A stretch of DNA of 64,000 nucleotides, taken from NCBI GenBank assembly GCA_018267575.1, contig JAFDYF010000001.1, positions 1 to 64,000 on the forward strand. The letters run 5' to 3'. Origin of the DNA: Bacteroidota bacterium (GTDB taxonomy: Bacteria > Bacteroidota > Bacteroidia > Chitinophagales > Chitinophagaceae). The notes under the pieces are model-generated. The model was not told the origin of the DNA. It did not search any database and worked only from the letters and a program-made list of their open reading frames with translations. The position numbers and the translations under genes were made by a program. Each line of letters begins with the position of its first letter. Position 1 is the stretch's first letter. Of this stretch, positions 60,112-64,000 are shown in pieces.

Positions 60112-63100
60112 ATGAAAAGTCCTTTCCGTAGACTTATACGCATATCAGCCATACTATTTGCCGCGGTTCTTTTATTCAATTTCTTTGGCTATTACCTTAC
60201 GCATGTCAAATCTGCCGAGGGCGAAACGGTAACCGAAGCCAAAAATATATCAGAGAAACAACAGACCCTAAGCCAGATTATTGCCAAAAATGGCATTTTG
60301 ATATTGAGTAATGATATTAATCAAAACCAGTATGTAGCGTTAAAAGACAGTCTGCAAAAAGACCTCAAAACATTTAGGGAGCAACAAGCTTTCCTCCGCA
60401 AACAAAGCGGTGAGCAACAGTTACCCCTGCCACAACCAGCCTTCCAAATACGCTTGCTCCTGTCTACAATAAAGCCATTTTATGAAAATTTTCTGGCGGT
60501 GAGCGATGAGTTGGCCACAAGCGATTCTGCTTTCATCAGCATCAATAAACCACTCTATTTGCGACAATTGATGCATACAGAACAGCACTATCTCTCTCTA
60601 ATGAAGGATATCTCAGACCAATATAGCATTATTGAAAACGATAAACGGAAGGAAAGTTCAACAATCAATACCAGCAAGTTTTTCTCCCTTATTGCTGCCA
60701 TCATATGCCTGATCATTCTGGTATTGGAACCCGCCTTCAAAAGAGGAGAAAAGAACTATAACGAGCTCCAGAACGCCAGGAACGAGTTGCTCCAGGAAAA
60801 AAAATATCTGGCCTCCATTTTACAATCGCAAACCAACTATTTGGTAAGGATAAACCGGGTAGGGCATTTTACCTATGCCAACCCTTCATTTTTAAAAACC
60901 TTCAACCATACCAAGGAAGAACTGGCCAATAAGTTTTTCTTTGAGACCATTTTCCCCAAAGACATGGTAATTTGCCAGCAAATTGCGGATGAATGCTGGA
61001 AAAATCCTGGAAAAATTGCCAAAATTTTATTGCGAAAGCCAATTGGCAATAGCCGCGAGTATTTATGGACAGAGTGGGAGTTTTTGGCACTTACAGATGA
61101 CCGTGGTTCCGTTAAGGAAATCCAGGCCATTGGACTGAATGTAACGGATAAGGTAGAGGCTCAGCAAGTGAAAGAAGAAGCAATCCAGACCTTGTCCTAT
61201 AGTATGACCTATGCGAAAATGGGTTCCTGGAAATTTGATTTTAGTTCCAAAGAGCTTGCCCTGAGTAAAGAGTTTAAAGCCTTATTGGGCATTGAGGATA
61301 CCACGGGAAAAATGAACCTCGAAGATTTCATCAAAAGCTTTGTGGTGCCAGAAGACCAGCAGATTGTATCAGCAGAATTCATTGCCGCCATCAGCAACCG
61401 TGAACAGAAGGATTATGAAACCTCCTTTTCTTTCAGGGTTACTACCAACCATGGCTGGATGAGATATTTGGCCGCCAAAGGTATTGTCACCGACAACCAT
61501 TCCAGCTTTGGTATTGCACAGGATGTGACTGCACAAAAGGAATCCGAAATCGCACTGCTGAACAGTGAACAGAAATTTCGCTTGCTTGCAGAAAACTCCG
61601 AGGATTTGATCAGTGTACATGCAGCAGATGGAACGATGTGGTACCTTTCGCCTTCCGTAACTTCTGTTTTAGGATATGAGGTGGAGGACCTGCTCGGCAA
61701 ATCCGCTATCCAATATGTGCACCCCGATGATCTTCATAAATTTCATCCAACCGAAGGGCAAAACTCCTTTCCAGCTGATCCAGAAAGCATCATTCTCCGC
61801 TATCGTATGTTGAGGAAGGATGGCTCCTATATATGGCTCGAGACCATCGTGAAACCGATTGTCGACGATAATGAAGTAATCAAACTCATCTGTACTTCCA
61901 GAAATATCAACGAACAAAAAGCAGTTCAGGAAAAACTGAAAAAGAAAGACCATTTGTTGCAAGGTGTTGCCGAAGCCACCCATTCCTTGTTGATCAATAC
62001 CGATCTGGATCAGGGTATCAGTGAATCCCTATCCATACTTGGTAATAAAGCTTTGGTAAACCGGGCCTTTCTTTTCCGTAACCATTATGATGAGCTAAAG
62101 AAAACCATGGTCAGCAGCCAAACGCATGAGTGGACAGAAGACCCCGCCGATTTAAGGGATTCAGACCCTGCCATTAAAAATATCCCTTTCGATAGTATCA
62201 AGAAGATTATTACACCGCTCAAAGCCAACCAACCTTTTTTGAGTTATCGGGACAAAGAGGAAGACCCACAATTAATCGCCATTTATGAAAAATCGAAAAT
62301 GGTTTCATCCATTGCAGTACCAGTTTTTATAAAGGATAAGTTTTGGGGTTTTGTAGGGTTTGATGAATTTAAAAATGACCGCCAATGGTCGGATGCGGAA
62401 TTTTCCATCCTCCGCTCCTATGCTTCTTCCCTTTCTGCCGCTATTGAGCGCAAACAGATTGAGCTAGAGCTGATCAAAGCAAAAGAAATGGCAGAATCAG
62501 CCAGTCATGCAAAAAGCGAATTCATGGCCAATATGAGCCATGAGCTACGTACTCCGATGAATGGTATTATCGGGTTTACAGATTTGGTGCTGACCACCGA
62601 ATTGCAAAAAACGCAGAGAGATTACCTGAAAAATGTAAAAAAATCCGCACACGGGCTTTTGGATATCATCAATGATATTCTTGATTTCTCTAAAATCGAA
62701 GCTGGCAAATTGGATATCGAACATACGCTGTTCAAGCTCGACGAATTGGTGGAAGAAACCATCGATATCCTTAATGTAAAAGCGTATGAGAAAAAGCTGG
62801 AAACCCTATTCAAAGTAGATCCAACTATCCCTTCTCAATTCTACGGCGACCCTGTTCGTATCAGACAGGTTATCGTCAACCTTTTGGGCAATGCCATCAA
62901 GTTTACCAGTGAGGGGGAAATATTTGTGAACATCCAAAAAAGCAGCGGGCTTTACTGGAAGGATAACAAAAAAATCATGAATGTAATCATTCAGGTAACC
63001 GATACCGGTATTGGTATACCTCATGAAAAACTTCAAAAAATATTCGAAAGCTTTGCACAGGCCGATACTTCCACCACTCGTAAATATGGCGGAACCGGTT

Positions 63101-64000
63101 TGGGGCTCACCATCTCGAAAAGCCTTGCGGAAATGATGGGTGGCTATCTGTCGGTTGAAAGTACGCCAGGCAAGGGCAGCACATTTACCCTTCACCTTAC
63201 CCTGGAAGTGGCGAACGAACAGCCAGAAATATCGATGCCAGAAAAACCATTACTGAAAAAGGCATTGGTTATTGACGACAACGAAACCAGCCGCTCACTG
63301 ATGCGGGAAATGTTTGGCCCCATGGAAATCCATTGTGAAACATCCTATGGTGGCAACGATGCCCTGATGAAAATTACAGAGGCGGAATTCAAAGGGGAGC
63401 CCTTCGACCTCATTATTGCTGACCACGATATGAGACCAAAAGACGGTATTAGTTTGATCAAGGAAATAAAAGCCCTACCAAATGGTGGGAATGCTTCCTA
63501 TATATTAATGCTGCCATCTCTAGAAAAAAATATGTACCAGTTGGAAGCAGACCGGGTAGGCATCAATAAATTCCTCTCTAAACCTGTAAAGTCGCATGAG
63601 CTTTATAGCACATTATTATCCTTGTATGAAAAGCCTATGCAGACAGAAACACTGCACCCATCACTTCCTGTTATTGAAAAAATTTCCCAAACAGTAAGCA
63701 TCATGGTAGTGGACGACGAACCCATCAACATGCTATTGATCACAGAAGTAATGAGAAGGATGGGCTTTGACGTTATTCAAATGCACAATGGAAGAGAAGC
63801 TTTGGAAGCGCTACCGCATTATGAGCCGGTGCTGATTTTTATGGATGTGAACATGCCGGAAATGGATGGCTATACCACCACAAGGCTTATCCGCCAGTTA
63901 CCGGAACCACATTGCAATATCCCCATTATTGCACTCACGGCAGATGCGATGAAAGGTGATAAGGAAAAATGTTTGGATGCGGGCATGAACGACTATATCT
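60112..64000 (+). CDS. Hybrid sensor histidine kinase/response regulator, cut by the window end
   Basis: Open from ATG 60112 to the window end, about 1296 codons read. Domain order: an N-terminal membrane helix ([19 protein letters not shown]), a helical sensor region to a second helix ([17 protein letters not shown], about 183-199), several PAS domains ([29 protein letters not shown]), a GAF-like domain, then the HisKA dimerisation helix with phospho-acceptor His810 ([15 protein letters not shown]). The HATPase_c follows ([23 protein letters not shown]), then two receiver domains: DDNE at about 1055 with acceptor Asp1104, and DDEP at about 1201 with acceptor Asp1245. It is a multi-sensor phosphorelay start. 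Ligand and output are unknown; an Hpt domain may follow outside the window. Confidence 0.93.
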   Translation, partial: MKSPFRRLIRISAILFAAVLLFNFFGYYLTHVKSAEGETVTEAKNISEKQQTLSQIIAKNGILILSNDINQNQYVALKDSLQKDLKTFREQQAFLRKQSGEQQLPLPQPAFQIRLLLSTIKPFYENFLAVSDELATSDSAFISINKPLYLRQLMHTEQHYLSLMKDISDQYSIIENDKRKESSTINTSKFFSLIAAIICLIILVLEPAFKRGEKNYNELQNARNELLQEKKYLASILQSQTNYLVRINRVGHFTYANPSFLKTFNHTKEELANKFFFETIFPKDMVICQQIADECWKNPGKIAKILLRKPIGNSREYLWTEWEFLALTDDRGSVKEIQAIGLNVTDKVEAQQVKEEAIQTLSYSMTYAKMGSWKFDFSSKELALSKEFKALLGIEDTTGKMNLEDFIKSFVVPEDQQIVSAEFIAAISNREQKDYETSFSFRVTTNHGWMRYLAAKGIVTDNHSSFGIAQDVTAQKESEIALLNSEQKFRLLAENSEDLISVHAADGTMWYLSPSVTSVLGYEVEDLLGKSAIQYVHPDDLHKFHPTEGQNSFPADPESIILRYRMLRKDGSYIWLETIVKPIVDDNEVIKLICTSRNINEQKAVQEKLKKKDHLLQGVAEATHSLLINTDLDQGISESLSILGNKALVNRAFLFRNHYDELKKTMVSSQTHEWTEDPADLRDSDPAIKNIPFDSIKKIITPLKANQPFLSYRDKEEDPQLIAIYEKSKMVSSIAVPVFIKDKFWGFVGFDEFKNDRQWSDAEFSILRSYASSLSAAIERKQIELELIKAKEMAESASHAKSEFMANMSHELRTPMNGIIGFTDLVLTTELQKTQRDYLKNVKKSAHGLLDIINDILDFSKIEAGKLDIEHTLFKLDELVEETIDILNVKAYEKKLETLFKVDPTIPSQFYGDPVRIRQVIVNLLGNAIKFTSEGEIFVNIQKSSGLYWKDNKKIMNVIIQVTDTGIGIPHEKLQKIFESFAQADTSTTRKYGGTGLGLTISKSLAEMMGGYLSVESTPGKGSTFTLHLTLEVANEQPEISMPEKPLLKKALVIDDNETSRSLMREMFGPMEIHCETSYGGNDALMKITEAEFKGEPFDLIIADHDMRPKDGISLIKEIKALPNGGNASYILMLPSLEKNMYQLEADRVGINKFLSKPVKSHELYSTLLSLYEKPMQTETLHPSLPVIEKISQTVSIMVVDDEPINMLLITEVMRRMGFDVIQMHNGREALEALPHYEPVLIFMDVNMPEMDGYTTTRLIRQLPEPHCNIPIIALTADAMKGDKEKCLDAGMNDYI

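Noticed and set aside
1..64000. CRISPR arrays, insertion sequences, rRNA, prophage
   Set aside because: No regular direct repeats with spacers, no transposase or integrase frames, no rRNA-like sequence; the only phage-type genes (ORF6N, holin-like) are common chromosomal families.

Overview
The window is a chromosomal segment of a Bacteroidota bacterium, most likely of the Chitinophagaceae or a close relative. The basis is the gene content: an Alternative Complex III plus caa3-type oxidase operon, an S46 dipeptidyl-peptidase, a DUF5686 outer-membrane protein, an ORF6N protein, the futalosine menaquinone enzyme MqnC and a fused E1 alpha/beta dehydrogenase. Several genes also have promoters of the Bacteroidota type (TTG, 17-23 bases, TAnnTTTG). 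No rRNA, insertion sequence, prophage or CRISPR array was seen. The taxon is inferred from gene content, not from a search.

Layout. 0-8 kb: a hotdog thioesterase, the ribosome GTPase Obg, a secreted S46 peptidase, a lipoprotein, an RRM RNA-binding protein, an MFS exporter and a Gfo/Idh/MocA oxidoreductase. 8-12.6 kb: the whole oxidative pentose-phosphate branch (gnd, an unknown secreted protein, zwf, pgl). 12.6-19.7 kb: a Dabb protein, a DUF2251-like protein coupled to an N-acetylmuramoyl-L-alanine amidase, a MarR regulator with acyl-CoA dehydrogenase, an alpha/beta hydrolase with a membrane glycosyltransferase, and an Lrp/AsnC regulator. 19.87-20.1 kb: an unusual tRNA-like RNA gene with a 96-nt variable region and its own terminator. 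20.5-26 kb: a GH116-like glycosidase coupled to a CobW GTPase, trmB, a DUF5522 protein and an alkyltransferase-like protein, with two decayed gene remnants.

26.2-42.5 kb (minus strand) is one long respiratory block: actABCDEF (menaquinol:cytochrome c oxidoreductase), cytochrome oxidase subunits II and I, heme O synthase, two subunit-III proteins, subunit IV, the Sco copper chaperone and a DUF420 protein. Electrons would run from menaquinol through Alternative Complex III to the aa3-type oxidase. mqnC at 58.8 kb belongs to the pathway that makes menaquinone.

42.7-64 kb: purN, two CarboxypepD_reg-like envelope proteins, an ORF6N protein containing a perfect 35-nt palindrome, a membrane dipeptidase, a membrane protein bracketed by a 130-bp direct repeat, a zinc-ribbon protein, a lipoprotein formylglycine-generating enzyme, a fused E1 dehydrogenase, a holin-like protein, an active/inactive M16 peptidase pair, an aspartyl protease with PDZ domain, mqnC, and a large hybrid histidine kinase that runs off the window.

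The most unusual material is non-coding. It comprises the tRNA-like RNA, the ORF6N palindrome, phased operator palindromes upstream of lrp, a MarR operator placed on its own start site, and several families of degenerate intergenic repeat words, some of which have entered coding sequence.
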